Shown piece after piece: positions 34,426 to 42,420 of a stretch of DNA of 64,000 bases; the first letter of the stretch is position 1, and each line of letters starts with the position of its first letter. The stretch comes from Hyphomicrobiales bacterium. GTDB lineage: Bacteria > Pseudomonadota > Alphaproteobacteria > Rhizobiales > JAJFHB01. Position numbers and translations under genes: made by a program. The stretch covers positions 304,031 through 368,030 of the forward strand of contig JAJFHE010000039.1 in assembly GCA_021775755.1 (NCBI GenBank), in the 5' to 3' direction. A model generated the notes under the pieces. That model did not search any database. It worked only from the letters and a program-made list of their open reading frames with translations, and was not told the origin of the DNA.

Positions 34426-35754
34426 ATGACCAAGTATCCCGATGACAGTGGAGTGCCGCGGTATTACCGGGGAAACACCCGGCCGAACACGAGGGCGCTT
34501 CAGCAACTCGCGGACGCCCAATCCAATTGGAATCGGCTTTACGGCCATCTGGCCACAGCGCTTGGGTACGAATATCTGGGTGTCATCGGTAATGAGAAGG
34601 AACTGCAGCTAACACGGGAGTGGCTGTTCGATAACCTCATTATGCCGTCGGGGGACGTGCTCGATCCCGGATCCATGACGCTGCAGACGCTCGATGACTA
34701 TGTGAAAATGGGTCTGACAGGAAATGAAGCCAAGAAGGAAAAAAAGGTCCACCAGAAAGCCCGCCGCAGAAAGGCGCGGAAGGCCTACGCACCGTTTTTC
34801 AACGAAATCGTAATTGGCAATCGTGTTATCCGGTTTCATTGGCAGCACGGAACAAGGCGGTTCTCCACGCTCGCAATCGCCGGCATGGATGGCATCGTGT
34901 TCGACACGATGCTGTCGCACGCTTTTGAAGTGGTGGAATCGGATGTGCCTGCCGATGTTCAGAACTCCGACTGCCGGCAGCGGGAAGTATACTGGATTTT
35001 CACAAGTAAGGTTCGCGGCAAGGTCTGGTGTTGCCTGAAAGCGTATTGCACCGCGCCGTTGCAGTGCGATGGCGAGGCGGAAGGGTTCATGGTGCTTGGC
35101 GACTATGAATCCCGCCTCGTGCCGCACCCCGGAGTGCCGGTGCTGAACTGCTGCAGAAGTACATGGGTCTGGGCTCTGGCAACGCCATTGGTCGACATAA
35201 CGGTGACGGTCACGGCCACAGGGGGCCCGCTTGGTTCGACAGCTACTGTCGATATGACGGGAGTCGGGTCGAGAGCGGGCGGCACTCTGTCTTTGCGTGA
35301 TTGCTGTGCGGCGGTGACGACGACCGGAACCGGAGTGGGCACGGGCTCCGGCACAAGTGTTGGTGGTGGAACTGGTGTTGGCGTCGGCACAGGGGGTGCC
35401 GGCACTGTCGAGCAACCAAACGCCCAGGAAGAAGAACTGGTTGGAACTCTTTCGGAACCGCATCGCGGTCGGATCCAGATCCAGGGACCCGACATGAGAC
35501 CCGAGATTTCAGAAAAGTGGGCGAGGCAGACGCCTCTCCCCACGGCTGAAGGTCTGACGATGCACGACAGGTTGGTGGCGCAATTGACCCGGACGCAACT
35601 CAGGAACCGTCGCCAGGCGATTCCAAACAGCCGCCGGTTCATTAACAACAACACGGTTCAAACGCCGCCACGGTTTTCACGAAGCTTCAGAGATCGGGGG
35701 CAACGCCATAACCGGGTGGACATTGAGGTTCACACGGGCACGGCGTTTTCTTGA
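34426..35754 (+). CDS. Hypothetical protein with Gly/Thr-rich linker (442 aa)
   Basis: Not recognised. Residues 1-250 look globular, with a very basic helix (KKEKKVHQKARRRKARKAY, about 105-123) and a cluster of cysteines (CCLKAYC, then CC at 243-244 and 287-288). From about 291 to 325 there is a low-complexity Thr/Gly/Val tract (TGTGVGTGSGTSVGGGTGVG is part of it). The last 100 residues are Arg/Asn-rich and probably disordered. No signal peptide is present. It follows the 217-residue unknown protein by 23 bases and may be its partner. The linker and basic tail are consistent with a surface, phage-like or nucleic-acid-associated protein; none of these can be chosen. Confidence 0.55.
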   Translation: MTKYPDDSGVPRYYRGNTRPNTRALQQLADAQSNWNRLYGHLATALGYEYLGVIGNEKELQLTREWLFDNLIMPSGDVLDPGSMTLQTLDDYVKMGLTGNEAKKEKKVHQKARRRKARKAYAPFFNEIVIGNRVIRFHWQHGTRRFSTLAIAGMDGIVFDTMLSHAFEVVESDVPADVQNSDCRQREVYWIFTSKVRGKVWCCLKAYCTAPLQCDGEAEGFMVLGDYESRLVPHPGVPVLNCCRSTWVWALATPLVDITVTVTATGGPLGSTATVDMTGVGSRAGGTLSLRDCCAAVTTTGTGVGTGSGTSVGGGTGVGVGTGGAGTVEQPNAQEEELVGTLSEPHRGRIQIQGPDMRPEISEKWARQTPLPTAEGLTMHDRLVAQLTRTQLRNRRQAIPNSRRFINNNTVQTPPRFSRSFRDRGQRHNRVDIEVHTGTAFS

Positions 35755-35787
35755 CCCAAGACCGTTTCTATATGAAGGCGAAACGCA

Positions 35788-36327
35788 CTAGGACCCAGCG
35801 CCCATCATGTCACGCCGCAGATAATACTGGTTCTTGATGACCTTTAGGCTTTGCATCGCATCGCACGACCAGATGTCGGGATGGCCGTGGATCTGGTCGG
35901 CGAGGAAAGCGGTGAACTCTTCCTTTTCCTCAAAGAGCGTTTCCACGAGAAGGTCGTAGGGCCCGCTTGTCCAGATCGCGTAGACAACGTCCGGGCACAG
36001 GGCCAGGCGCTCCGCCACGGCTTCGGGCTGGGCTTCGGGTGCGACCGTGATGCCGAGCATGGTGTAGGCGTCGTAACTCAGCGCCATGGGTTCTATAATC
36101 GCGACGATGCGCAGGTCGCCGCGTTCTTGCAGCCGGGTTACGCGCTTGCGCACCGCGCCTTCCGAAACGCCAAGAGTTGCTGCAATGGTCGAATAGGGCG
36201 TGCGGCCGTCTTCCTGAAGGATCGCGATGATGGCGCGGTTGAGGCCGTCGTGCACGGATTTGCCGCGCACGGAGTTTTCGCTTGCGGGTTGGTCGGTTGG
36301 TCCAGGTCTCGTTTTTGGGCCGGGCAT
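35788..36327 (-). CDS. Lrp/AsnC-family transcriptional regulator
   Basis: A 179-residue regulator. The helix-turn-helix is TPYSTIAATLGVSEGAVRKR with RVTRLQERGDL after it, near residues 43-75, followed by a RAM/ligand domain (about 85-160). The first 25 residues (Pro-rich) are extra compared with a typical Lrp. It is divergent from a PotD-like binding protein gene, and two related palindromes lie between them. It may therefore control uptake of a polyamine-like or amino-acid ligand and its own transcription. Confidence 0.85.
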   Translation of the reverse strand: MPGPKTRPGPTDQPASENSVRGKSVHDGLNRAIIAILQEDGRTPYSTIAATLGVSEGAVRKRVTRLQERGDLRIVAIIEPMALSYDAYTMLGITVAPEAQPEAVAERLALCPDVVYAIWTSGPYDLLVETLFEEKEEFTAFLADQIHGHPDIWSCDAMQSLKVIKNQYYLRRDMMGAGS

Positions 36328-36374
36328 GGTCGACCTTTCGAAAGAGCGTCTTGATGCTGAAAATGCCAGCGGTC

Positions 36375-36393
36375 AGGTACGATTTTCGTCCAA
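36375..36393. promoter_or_regulatory. Candidate Lrp-type operator, site 1
   Basis: AGGTACGATTTTCGTCCAA agrees at 14 of 19 positions with site 2 at 36436-36454, on the same strand. Its centre is about 57 bases upstream of the Lrp start. Two similar sites spaced near an integral number of helical turns (61 bases) are the normal arrangement for Lrp-family octamers. Confidence 0.5.
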
Positions 36394-36435
36394 GAAACTT
36401 GACTTAGCAAGGAAATATCTGGAAAACTTAATATG

Positions 36436-36454
36436 TTGTACGAATTTCGGACAA
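36436..36454. promoter_or_regulatory. Candidate Lrp-type operator, site 2
   Basis: TTGTACGAATTTCGGACAA is a 19-base palindrome with nine-base arms and a single mismatch around a central T. It lies between the divergent Lrp-family and PotD-like genes and pairs with a weaker copy 61 bases away. Confidence 0.6.
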
Positions 36455-36606
36455 TCGGGGCCAATGATTAGATGAATTCGGTCCAAGGCGCCGGGTGGCT
36501 GGCAGTGAGGGACTTATCCCGGTCATTTCAAATTGCCCAACGGTAATTTGCGTGCGAACATTCGGCAATAAGAACGCAAAACAACACCTCAAAGGGAGAT
36601 GAAACC

Positions 36607-37686
36607 GTGAGACGCAAAATTTCACCCATGACTTTGAGCCGGCGTAATTTTCTTGCGACCACCGGTGCGGTTGCCGCCGGTGTCACGCTGATGCCGTACA
36701 AGTCCTTCTCTGCGGAAGAGAAGCAGGTCAACGTCTACAACTGGGACACCTATATCGGCGAGACGACGCTTGACGACTTCGGCAATGCCACGGGCATCGA
36801 AGCCAAGATGGATCTGTTCGCCGACAATGACGAGCTCTTCGCCAAGCTCAAAGAGGGCAATCCCGGTTACGACGTCATTATTCCCTCGGACACCTATGTA
36901 GAACGCATGGCGAGTGCCGGCATGCTGATCCCGCTCGATCACGACAAAATTCCGAACATCGCCAATATCGAGCCTGCGTTCCTTGACGTGGCGTTCGATC
37001 CCGGCCGTGCGCACTCTTTGCCCTATATGTGGGGCACGATCGGTGTCGGCTATCGCGTATCGCGGGTCGAAGGCGTTCCGGCAAGCTGGAAGTGGCTTTA
37101 TGACTCCGACAAATACAGCGGCAGCCTTGCGCTTCTTGGCGATGGTGCAACGGTTCTCGGACAGGGGCTGAAGTACCTCGGCATGTCCTTGAACTCGGTC
37201 GATCCGGCTGAAATCAAACAGGCCGAAGAACTGTTGATTGCACAGAAGCAGCACATCAAGGTTTTTGCGGACGACAACGGGCAGGATCTCCTGCTGTCCG
37301 GCGAGGCCGACGTGGTGCAGGAATGGAATGGCGACATTCTCCAGGTCATGGCTGAAGACGACGACATCAGTTACGCGGTGCCGACCGAAGGGGCCCTGAT
37401 CTGGGAAGACGGCATGGCCATCCCGACTGGCGCGCCGCATCCTGAAAACGCGCATGCCTTCATCAACTATCTGCTTGATGCCGAGGCTGGCGCGCTGATC
37501 GCCGACTACATTCAATACGCAACGCCGAATGCGGCGGCGAAGAAGCTCATGAGTGCGGACTATATCAACAACCCGGCCATCTTCCCCACAGACGAGACGC
37601 TGGCCCGCTGCGAGGCGGCCAAATATCTCGGCGAAGACGGCATCAGGCTCTACGACGAAGCCTGGACCCGCGTCAACGCGGCGTAA
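36607..37686 (+). CDS. Tat-exported polyamine-type ABC substrate-binding protein (PotD family), orphan
   Basis: A 359-residue periplasmic binding protein. The signal is twin-arginine (LSRRNFLATTGAVAAGVTLM) with cleavage before EEKQVNVYNWDTYIGETTL. That VYNWDTYI motif, the NPGYDVIIPSDTYVERM segment and the GLGxxG-like LPYMWGTIGVGY loop are PotD marks. The start is GTG at 36607 after AAGGGAG; an ATG at 36628 is possible. No permease or ATPase gene is next to it, so it must feed a transporter encoded elsewhere, perhaps the Pot-type system at 51-56 kb. It is divergent from an Lrp regulator and ends at a strong terminator. Confidence 0.84.
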   Translation: MRRKISPMTLSRRNFLATTGAVAAGVTLMPYKSFSAEEKQVNVYNWDTYIGETTLDDFGNATGIEAKMDLFADNDELFAKLKEGNPGYDVIIPSDTYVERMASAGMLIPLDHDKIPNIANIEPAFLDVAFDPGRAHSLPYMWGTIGVGYRVSRVEGVPASWKWLYDSDKYSGSLALLGDGATVLGQGLKYLGMSLNSVDPAEIKQAEELLIAQKQHIKVFADDNGQDLLLSGEADVVQEWNGDILQVMAEDDDISYAVPTEGALIWEDGMAIPTGAPHPENAHAFINYLLDAEAGALIADYIQYATPNAAAKKLMSADYINNPAIFPTDETLARCEAAKYLGEDGIRLYDEAWTRVNAA

Positions 37687-37703
37687 ATTTGCACACGAAA
37701 AGA

Positions 37704-37733
37704 CGGCCCTCCCCTGGAAACAGGGGAGGGCCG
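37704..37733. terminator. Strong bidirectional hairpin terminator with GAAA loop
   Basis: Thirteen perfectly paired bases (37704-37716 with 37721-37733) close a GAAA tetraloop. The hairpin lies between the convergent PotD-like gene (ends 37686) and the secreted-protein gene (ends 37795). On the minus strand TCTTTT follows the stem; on the plus strand the T-tract is weak (ATTTCG). It is the most regular hairpin in the window. Confidence 0.8.
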
Positions 37734-37794
37734 GATTTCGTTGAAGACTCAAGACACAACAGGTTCCCGGTCACACCGGGCGCCCGCATTGCGC

Positions 37795-38157
37795 CTATTG
37801 CTCGTAATAGCGGAAGCTGGGTATTGAGCAGACATCGATATTGAACTGTTCCAGTTCAAGGTCGTCTTCGAACACTGCCTTGAAGTCAAACATACATTCA
37901 CCGGTGCCGTCATCGAAATCGATAACCATGTCGCCACCAGGCGGGATCATGTAGTCGCCGAGATGATCGCGGCCCCAGGATTGCGCCTTGCCGTTGGTGG
38001 CGTAAAAGTAGGTCAGGTTAAAGCCCGTATCATTCACAATGTTGACCTTGCGGGCCTGACTGTCTGCCGACGCCACGCTCACCATGGCAAGCATCAGGAA
38101 TGCCAGCCCGGACAGAAGTGTCCGAGCAATAAACTGGTCCCTGGAACGATAAAGCAT
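37795..38157 (-). CDS. Small secreted protein, conserved hypothetical
   Basis: A 120-residue protein with a cleavable signal (LLSGLAFLMLAMVSVASA, then DSQARKVNIVNDTGFNLTYF). The mature 88 residues hold two cysteines (GECMFDFKAVF and NIDVCSIPSF) that could form one disulfide in the periplasm. The layout VNDTGFNL...FDDGTGECMFDFKAVFEDD resembles small secreted proteins I associate with Rhizobiales, of unknown function. A possible FNR/FixK box lies 154 bases upstream of its start, shared with the carbamoyltransferase gene on the other side. Confidence 0.7.
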   Translation of the reverse strand: MLYRSRDQFIARTLLSGLAFLMLAMVSVASADSQARKVNIVNDTGFNLTYFYATNGKAQSWGRDHLGDYMIPPGGDMVIDFDDGTGECMFDFKAVFEDDLELEQFNIDVCSIPSFRYYEQ

Positions 38158-38310
38158 TGTGTTCTCCCTTGCTCAGTAGGCTGGCGGATTGGTTGCCGGA
38201 CTTTCCGCCGTTTACCACGGTTGGCGCCCCGATCGAAATTGCTCCGACATTAAACATCAGAACGGGTGAAGCTCGGCAACTAGTTTGGCCGACTCTTTTG
38301 ATGCAAGTAA

Positions 38311-38324
38311 TTGATTTAGCTCAA
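38311..38324. promoter_or_regulatory. FNR/FixK-like box in a 389-base divergent intergenic region
   Basis: TTGATTTAGCTCAA matches the FNR/FixK half-sites TTGAT and ATCAA at nine of ten positions with the correct four-base spacer. It lies in the 38158-38546 intergenic region, which holds no convincing gene. The site is 154 bases from the secreted-protein start and 223 bases from the carbamoyltransferase start, so it could serve either. Control by low oxygen would suit the radical SAM enzyme downstream. Confidence 0.5.
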
Positions 38325-38546
38325 ATGTTGAAATGCGGTTGTGTGTGTCACAATGTCACCGAAACTGGCGGCCGAATTTTTCCCGGTGGCCATTGCCTCA
38401 CAATTGCTGAATTGGTGACCTTGATTTCTGAACCTGGCTCACTCGCCGCCGATGGATTATGCGGGTTCGTTGCGCACCTGATGAGAATCTGGAACGGTCT
38501 GGCGGTAGATGGCTGAATTCCACTCCTTCGGTTTAGATGGAAGACG

Positions 38547-40238
38547 ATGATAGTTCTGGGCCTGCAACGCGGACACGACGCCGGCGCCTGTTTGATGCGC
38601 GACGGGCACGTGTTGTGTGCGGTTGAGGCGGAGCGTGTGCATAGGATCAAACATGCCGATGGACCCGGCACAATCCCGCAGTGTGCGCAGTTGCCATTCG
38701 ATCAGTGCGGCGTGAGGCCGGAAGACATTGATGGCATTGTGATCTCCGATAGTTTTCGCGACCGCATCGAGGTCGCGTTACCGCATATTTGCCCGGATCT
38801 GCACAGCACAAAGCTGCTAGGATCCATCGGGACTTACGGTGCACTCGCCGAAGTCAGCGACATCGGAATTGCCGACATTCCGAAAGATACGCCGGTCCTC
38901 GCCGCGTGCCATCACGCCTGTCACGCCGCGGGTGCGATTTACATGAGCGACTTCGATAACGCGCTCGTCTACGTTTATGACGGGTGGGGCGTTTGCGCCG
39001 CGACCGCTGCCTATATCTATCGCGAAGGCAAGCTGCTCCGCATTGAAGACAGCGTCGATAAGCTGTTGATCGGCTGGCGCTATGAACTGCTCGCTTCGTT
39101 CATCGTTGAAATCAATGACGCCAACACGAAGAAGTATGACTTCGCCGGCAAGCTGATGGGGCTGAACTCCCTTGGGACGCCGTGTGCCGAGGCGATCGCT
39201 CACATGAAATCCTGGTTGAGAATGGGGTTCGACGAGTATCAAACGACCTGGAATGCCGCCGGCAAGGTGTGGTTCGCGGGACTGGTCAACGAGGAGGGAT
39301 TTTCCCTCGACTCAACGAGCGCACACGACCCCGCGTTTCAGTCGCTTCTCGCTTCCCTGCAAGTCGCAATGAACGAAGTCGTGTGCGAGGAGATTGCAGA
39401 ACTCAGGGCAAGGTTCGACACCCGCAATGTGATTGTTACGGGCGGCTGCGCGCTGAACATTATGACCAATGACGCCGTCGAGGCGCTTGATGGAATTGAC
39501 CAGGTGTTCATTCCACCCAATGCGAATGACGGCGGTCTGGCGATGGGCGCGGCGGTTATTTGCTCGGCCTACGGCATGGAGAGAGAACTGCATTTTCCAG
39601 GCATCGCGCGACGCGAAAAGCGCGACCCTTTCAAGGGTCCGTTTTTGATCGGGTCAGCGGGCAGCGGTGCGGAGCCTGACATGGCGGACGCGACCCAGTT
39701 GGCCGTTCTTGACCAGGTGGCTGAGGCCCTGTGCTCGGGTGGCATTGTCGGCTTCGTGCAGGGGCGTATAGAAGTCGGGCCGCGCGCCCTCGGCCACCGA
39801 AGCCTGCTTGCCGATGCGACCTCTGCGGATATGCGCGATGTGATCAACAAGAAGATAAAGCTGCGTGAGTGGTGGCGCCCGTTCGCGCCGGTTGTTCGCG
39901 GTGAAGATGCAGACGATTACTTCATAACCAGCAATCCTTGCCCCTACATGCTCAGAACGGCTGAGGTGCGCGAGGAATGGCGCGACGCGTTGAAGCCGGT
40001 GGTTCATTTCGACAACTCTGCGCGTCTTCAGGTCTTGGAGGACGAGGAAAGCGATCCGGCACTTTGGTACGTTTTGTCGGAGCTGAAACGGCACACCGGT
40101 ATTGGTGTCTGCCTGAACACATCGCTGAACATCGGCGGAAGGCCGATACTGAACTCACGTGAAGAAATATTCGAATTCCTGGAAAATACCGCCGTTGATT
40201 TCATGTATGTGGATGGCGAAATTCTGACGCGGCCCTGA
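38547..40238 (+). CDS. O-carbamoyltransferase, NodU/CmcH/TobZ family
   Basis: A 563-residue carbamoyltransferase. The N-terminal Kae1-like domain opens MIVLGLQRGHDAGACL and carries the metal/nucleotide His motif ACHHACHAAGA at about 128-138 and YVYDGWG. The central VTGGCALNIMTNDAV and the C-terminal VGPRALGHRSLLADATSADM and VCLNTSLNIGGRPI are family signatures. Such enzymes transfer a carbamoyl group from carbamoyl phosphate, by way of carbamoyl-AMP, to a hydroxyl of a sugar or natural product (Nod factors, cephamycin, tobramycin). It is first of four same-strand genes with a cobalamin radical SAM enzyme, a methyltransferase with a PqqD-like domain and a small peptide. The acceptor is unknown. 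Confidence 0.85.
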   Translation: MIVLGLQRGHDAGACLMRDGHVLCAVEAERVHRIKHADGPGTIPQCAQLPFDQCGVRPEDIDGIVISDSFRDRIEVALPHICPDLHSTKLLGSIGTYGALAEVSDIGIADIPKDTPVLAACHHACHAAGAIYMSDFDNALVYVYDGWGVCAATAAYIYREGKLLRIEDSVDKLLIGWRYELLASFIVEINDANTKKYDFAGKLMGLNSLGTPCAEAIAHMKSWLRMGFDEYQTTWNAAGKVWFAGLVNEEGFSLDSTSAHDPAFQSLLASLQVAMNEVVCEEIAELRARFDTRNVIVTGGCALNIMTNDAVEALDGIDQVFIPPNANDGGLAMGAAVICSAYGMERELHFPGIARREKRDPFKGPFLIGSAGSGAEPDMADATQLAVLDQVAEALCSGGIVGFVQGRIEVGPRALGHRSLLADATSADMRDVINKKIKLREWWRPFAPVVRGEDADDYFITSNPCPYMLRTAEVREEWRDALKPVVHFDNSARLQVLEDEESDPALWYVLSELKRHTGIGVCLNTSLNIGGRPILNSREEIFEFLENTAVDFMYVDGEILTRP

Positions 40239-40401
40239 TGGCCGGGGACAGTAAGCGCCGAGGTGCGTCAGTTCGCGGGCCGCGGGAAGACGAGGTTCTT
40301 GTTGAATTCGTTGCAAAAAGTCATCACGATTGGAGTGCAGCAAGCTGGGCGGGGGCAATTCCAGGATCAACCGTAACCAAATAGTTTGCGACAGACATCA
40401 T

Positions 40402-42420
40402 ATGTCACGACCCTCTGTCCTTCTCATCCTCCCGCCTTACGGCGATTTCACCTATCCCTATCATTCTGTGTCCTATCTGGCGCCCGCGCTTCGCAGGGCC
40501 GGCATCGATGTTGAGGTCATTGACCTGAACATCGTCTGGCTGCGCTCGATCCTGAAAAGCGAACAACTCGGGATCTGGAAACGAGAGGCGCGTTCAGCGC
40601 TCGACGAATTGAACCGGTTGCCGCAGTGGGGAAATGAAGAGCAAAAGCTGGCGATCGACTGCATTCGTGTCATGGCGGCAGCTAATTTCATCGATCCTGC
40701 GCTGATTATTGAGACGCTGCGCACCGACGCCTTCTATGACTACGAACGCTACCTCGACGCCCGGGTCCAGTACCGGCTTTTCGAACACATTCTCAATTGG
40801 GTCTACCCCGCGGTCGAATTCTACCGTGCGTTTGAGCGGCCCGCCGACGAGGGGAACGCGGAAGCGCTGGTGAGCGGCGCATTGTCATGCGAACGGTTCA
40901 TTGGCGAAGCCGCCGATCTTCTCAAGCAAAGGTTCGCCAAGCGCTCCTTCGATGTTGTCGGCGTTTCAATGTCGTTCAGCTGCCATCTAAGGCTTGGGTT
41001 TGCGAGCCTTGCCGCAGCTGAGCGCGTCTTTCCCGATGCGTTCCGGATTGCTGGCGGCACGGCAGTTACAGACATCGTTTCCTACCGCGAAAGCGACAAC
41101 ACTTTGGCGCCGTTTGCGCGGTGTTGCGATCATTTGTTCGTCGGCGAAGGCGACACGATGTTCGCCAGCTATGTCGAGTGGGCCCTCGGCAGGCAAGAAA
41201 CCTGCCCGGCCCAGGCCATAAATCCGGCGGATGTGCGCGACGTCGAGGCGGCGGGAGAGGTCCCGTTCCATAAAATATCCGAACGACACGATACGCCGGA
41301 CTATTCGTGGTGCGAATGGGATCTTTATCTCTCGCCGGAACGTGGCATCAACTATTCGCCGACACGCGGATGCTATTGGAACAAGTGCACATTCTGCGAC
41401 TACGGCATGAACCGTGACACGCCGACCGCGCCTTACCGGCAGGCCCGCATGGAACGGGTAATCGACGATCTCGTGGCACTTGAGAAGAGCGGAATTGCGA
41501 ACGTTTATATGGCGGCCGATGCCGTGTCGCCGAAGTTCGTGAGAGGCATTGCGCGCGGACTCTCAGAGTGCGGATCGAAGCTCAAGTGGTCGGCTCAGAT
41601 GAAGCTTGAACACTATCTCACAAAGGAGGTGGTCGAGGAGCTGGAGATCGGCGGACTGGTAACGTCGGCATTCGGTCTTGAATCCGGGTCTGCGGAGGTC
41701 CTTGAAAAAATGGGCAAGGGCAGGGACCAGCTGAACCGGACGATCCATCCGGTGCTGGACGCCTTCAAGGACAGCACGATTGGCCTGCAGCCGATGTTCT
41801 TCTTTGGATTTCCAGGTGAAACCGATGCGGACAGGCAGGCGACCGTCGATCTGCTCAATGGTAATCGGGATGTCTTCTCGGTCGTCACCGATTGCAATAG
41901 CTTCGTTCTAACCGCCGGCTCGCTTGTGGCGAGATCGCCGGACACATACGGCATCACCAATCTGCGGCGGCCGGCGGGCGGCGACATTCAGGGCAGTCTC
42001 AGTTACGAACAAGTCAGCGGCGAGCCGCTGGCAAGAGACCTCGGCTATGAGGGCTTCAGCCGGCAACTCGACTATTTCGAAACGTTCGAGCGGCCGTGGG
42101 TCGGCGGCATCGACAGCTTCCATACGTTTCTCTACCTCAAACGCTTCGGCCGCGGCATCGTTCACCAGTTGAGCAAGCTCCATGCAGGGGATCTCTCCGT
42201 GCGGCTGCGGCTCCCGGTCGATTTGCCGGATAGTTACTTTGATCTTGAGCAGGTCTTCGAGAACGTGCTGATAACTGCCTGGGCCGAGAAAAGGCGTGGC
42301 GAGGACAAAGTGCTGGAGGAACTGGGAACTGAGGCTTTGGACCTTGCGCTGGCCGATGCGCACCGCCCGCTGACGCGCGCTGCGAGGGCGTGCGATTATC
42401 GATTGGAGCTGGTCGATTGA
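40402..42420 (+). CDS. Cobalamin-binding radical SAM protein with CX4CX2C cluster motif
   Basis: A 672-residue class B-type radical SAM enzyme. An N-terminal B12-binding domain (about 1-280) has LLILPPYGDFTYPYHSVSYL, DVVGVSMSFSCHLRLGFASL near 185-204 and IAGGTAVTD near 217. The radical SAM cluster cysteines are Cys324, Cys329 and Cys332 (GCYWNKCTFCDYG), a CX4CX2C spacing instead of the usual CX3CX2C; the DNA supports every codon. SAM-barrel motifs LESGSAEVLEKMGKG and FFFGFPGETDADRQ follow. Family members methylate unactivated carbons or rearrange peptides and small molecules. The start at 40402 fits the B12-domain N-terminus, though the ribosome-binding site is poor. It overlaps the methyltransferase gene by four bases. 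Confidence 0.83.
   Translation: MSRPSVLLILPPYGDFTYPYHSVSYLAPALRRAGIDVEVIDLNIVWLRSILKSEQLGIWKREARSALDELNRLPQWGNEEQKLAIDCIRVMAAANFIDPALIIETLRTDAFYDYERYLDARVQYRLFEHILNWVYPAVEFYRAFERPADEGNAEALVSGALSCERFIGEAADLLKQRFAKRSFDVVGVSMSFSCHLRLGFASLAAAERVFPDAFRIAGGTAVTDIVSYRESDNTLAPFARCCDHLFVGEGDTMFASYVEWALGRQETCPAQAINPADVRDVEAAGEVPFHKISERHDTPDYSWCEWDLYLSPERGINYSPTRGCYWNKCTFCDYGMNRDTPTAPYRQARMERVIDDLVALEKSGIANVYMAADAVSPKFVRGIARGLSECGSKLKWSAQMKLEHYLTKEVVEELEIGGLVTSAFGLESGSAEVLEKMGKGRDQLNRTIHPVLDAFKDSTIGLQPMFFFGFPGETDADRQATVDLLNGNRDVFSVVTDCNSFVLTAGSLVARSPDTYGITNLRRPAGGDIQGSLSYEQVSGEPLARDLGYEGFSRQLDYFETFERPWVGGIDSFHTFLYLKRFGRGIVHQLSKLHAGDLSVRLRLPVDLPDSYFDLEQVFENVLITAWAEKRRGEDKVLEELGTEALDLALADAHRPLTRAARACDYRLELVD

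Noticed and set aside
34426..35754. Cys/Thr/Gly-rich protein as a lantibiotic-like or RiPP precursor
   Set aside because: It is too long, its cysteines are in a globular part and no modification genes are adjacent; the tailoring genes begin 3 kb away past unrelated genes.
38157..38516. A possible 119-codon gene on the plus strand in the divergent intergenic region
   Set aside because: It overlaps the start of the secreted-protein gene, has no ribosome-binding site or domain, and the region carries regulatory signals instead.
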